From Armatimonadota bacterium (GTDB taxonomy: Bacteria > Armatimonadota > UBA5829 > DTJY01), in contig JANYKG010000035.1 of the NCBI GenBank assembly GCA_025358205.1, positions 1-43,230 of the forward strand: a DNA stretch of 43,230 nt. The letters are read 5' to 3'. Below are positions 42,431-43,230 of this stretch, one piece after another. How positions within the stretch are numbered: position 1 is the stretch's first letter; every line of letters starts with the position of its first letter. Position numbers and translations under genes: made by a program. A model generated the notes under the pieces. It was not told the origin of the DNA. It saw nothing but the letters and a program-made list of their open reading frames with translations, and did no database searches.

Positions 42431-42648
42431 CTTCCGCGTATCTCCTCTATGTATTCGTCCACGGAGTTGGCATACTTCAGCTCAATGCTACCGTACATCC
42501 GCTCTATCGGATGAACGCCTCTAGTGCGCTTCCGTATGAGGATGCCACTCTCCCCGTCAATCACCTCGACTTCAGTATTCTTCTGGAGTCCGTGTCGCTC
42601 CCGAATTCGCTTCGGTATCGTTATCTGTCCTTTTTCTCCGACTTTCAT
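42427..42648 (-). CDS. AbrB/SpoVT-type antitoxin, VapB partner
   Basis: 73 residues. The first 45 form a swapped-hairpin AbrB DNA-binding fold (MKVGEKGQITIPKRIRERHGLQKNTEVEVIDGESGILIRK), and the rest (RGVHPIERMYGSIELKYANSVDEYIEEIRGR) is the tail that would bind and block the toxin. ATG 42648 follows AGGAGGGTGCC. The promoter TGGACA-17-TACAAT lies just upstream and overlaps an imperfect inverted repeat, fitting autoregulation by the antitoxin-toxin complex. Confidence 0.9.
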   Translation of the reverse strand: MKVGEKGQITIPKRIRERHGLQKNTEVEVIDGESGILIRKRTRGVHPIERMYGSIELKYANSVDEYIEEIRGR

Positions 42649-42672
42649 GGCACCCTCCTACCGCACTGGTAT

Positions 42673-42705
42673 GGAAATTGTACCACACAATTCCTACATT
42701 GTCCA
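42673..42705 (-). promoter_or_regulatory. Promoter and operator of the vapBC-type operon
   Basis: On the minus strand TGGACA (42700-42705) and TACAAT (42677-42682) with a 17-base spacer. GGAAATTGT...ACACAATTCC (42673-42694) is an inverted repeat with one offset base that covers the -10 box. Confidence 0.6.
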
Positions 42706-42726
42706 GTGTTTTCTGTGGCTACCGCC

Positions 42727-43230
42727 CTATGATATCGTCGTGTCGTCTGCGTAGCTGACCTTGATACCGTCGTCTTCCAGGAGTTCGGTCAGCTTGTCGG
42801 CGAGCGAGATCATGCCGGGGCGCTCGGTCCAGAAATGCGTGGCGTCCAGGACGTTGATCCCAAGCGCCTTCGCCAGGAGGAACTGGTGGTGGCCGACATC
42901 GCCGGTCACGTAGACATCCGCACCCTTAGAATGAGCGAGGTCAATCCGCCCACTTCCGCCGCCGCCAAGAATCGCCACCGTCTTGACCGCCGAATTCGGG
43001 TCGCCTGACGTGCGAGGGTCAGGCACGTGCAGCTTTTCGCAAACCATCGCGCAGAACGCCCCGAACGTGGTCGGCGACTTCAAGCGACCGTACACTCCGA
43101 TGCCGTGAACCTCGCCCTGGTTCCACAGCAGGTGTACATCGTAGGCCGGCTCCTCATACGGGTGCGCCCCAATCATCGCCGAGATCACGTCGTGCAGATG
43201 ATCTTCCGGCACGATCACTTCCAGCCGAAC
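42727..43230 (-). CDS. Nif3-family dinuclear metal protein (5' end outside window)
   Basis: The frame is open through the window edge (VRLEVIVPEDH at its start), so a GTG at 43218 is not the true start. Visible are the C-terminal 167 residues: VPEDHLHDVISAMIGAHPYEEPAYDVHLL, typical of the inserted domain or central part of Nif3/YqfO, then VKTVAILGGGGSGRIDLAHSKGADVYVTGDVGHHQFLLAKALGINVLDATHFWTERPGMISLADKLTELL, with GDVGHHQ and DATHFWTE giving metal ligands of the dinuclear site. Members are annotated as GTP cyclohydrolase 1 type 2, but the biological role is not settled. It ends about 80 bases before the antitoxin gene's upstream region on the same strand. Confidence 0.88.
   Translation of the reverse strand, partial: VRLEVIVPEDHLHDVISAMIGAHPYEEPAYDVHLLWNQGEVHGIGVYGRLKSPTTFGAFCAMVCEKLHVPDPRTSGDPNSAVKTVAILGGGGSGRIDLAHSKGADVYVTGDVGHHQFLLAKALGINVLDATHFWTERPGMISLADKLTELLEDDGIKVSYADDTTIS

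Noticed and set aside
42029-42648. Toxin-antitoxin pair as a novel defence system
   Set aside because: It is a normal VapBC-type module with all PIN acidic residues and an AbrB antitoxin; annotated but not unusual.
1-43230. tRNA, rRNA, origin of replication, prophage or integrative element
   Set aside because: I searched by eye for cloverleaf ends, rRNA motifs, DnaA-box clusters, integrase and phage genes and saw none.

Overview
The window (43,230 bases, fairly GC-rich) is a bacterial chromosome segment. Gene order such as rplU-rpmA-obgE-proB-nadD-LCP-rsfS, a lipobox lipoprotein beside lgt, and dense low-redundancy operons fit a bacterium of the Terrabacteria type. An Armatimonadota- or Chloroflexota-like lineage is my guess, held with low confidence because it rests on gene content only. 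No prophage, integrase, transposase, CRISPR array, tRNA or rRNA was recognised. What is unusual is the number of short dispersed repeats of several unrelated kinds.

Layout. (1) 2-5973, plus strand: an arylpyruvate/arylacetate operon with iorA (5' end outside the window), iorB, two phenylacetate-CoA ligase paralogues flanking an OFA-type MFS transporter, and a double-ACT protein, closed by a terminator at 6000-6034. (2) 6065-8215: promoter, palindromic operator, a MarR regulator with a C-terminal Cys/His motif, iscU scaffold, nfu-like protein and cysE, closed by a strong terminator. (3) 8216-8948: about 730 bases without a gene but with many hairpins, a candidate structured RNA. (4) 8949-13716: a small membrane protein, a large six-hairpin glycosidase carrying an in-frame palindromic repeat insertion, and a TPR/TM2-type membrane protein. 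(5) 13849-19670, minus strand: the rplU to rsfS housekeeping block with two tandem sigma70-type promoters. (6) 19804-25890, plus strand: a large lipoprotein, lgt, a small secreted protein and a secreted glycosidase. (7) 25935-35280, minus strand: two giant secreted multicopper oxidases with fibronectin III tails, clearly paralogues, preceded by a small membrane protein. (8) 35507-39478: a PfkB kinase, two small unknowns, then a second MarR regulator with the same Cys/His motif driving a NifS/IscS cysteine desulfurase. (9) 39515-41976: arrays of degenerate 7- and 8-base repeats leading into a PcrA/UvrD helicase. (10) 42029-43230: a VapBC-type toxin-antitoxin pair and the 3' part of a Nif3-family gene.

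How the parts fit. The most suggestive system is a split iron-sulfur cluster pathway: scaffold, carrier and cysteine supply (iscU, nfu, cysE) in one operon and the sulfur donor (nifS) in another 30 kb away, each headed by a MarR-family gene with the same C-x-H-C-G-V-x-H-x2-E-C signature and each with a palindrome at its promoter. This could be a non-IscR Fe-S or metal-responsive regulon. The second theme is repeats: paired 22-28 base palindromes placed in gene leaders, degenerate heptamer/octamer arrays just upstream of two genes that lack a Shine-Dalgarno site, a MITE-like inverted repeat, and a REP-like pair inserted in frame in a glycosidase.
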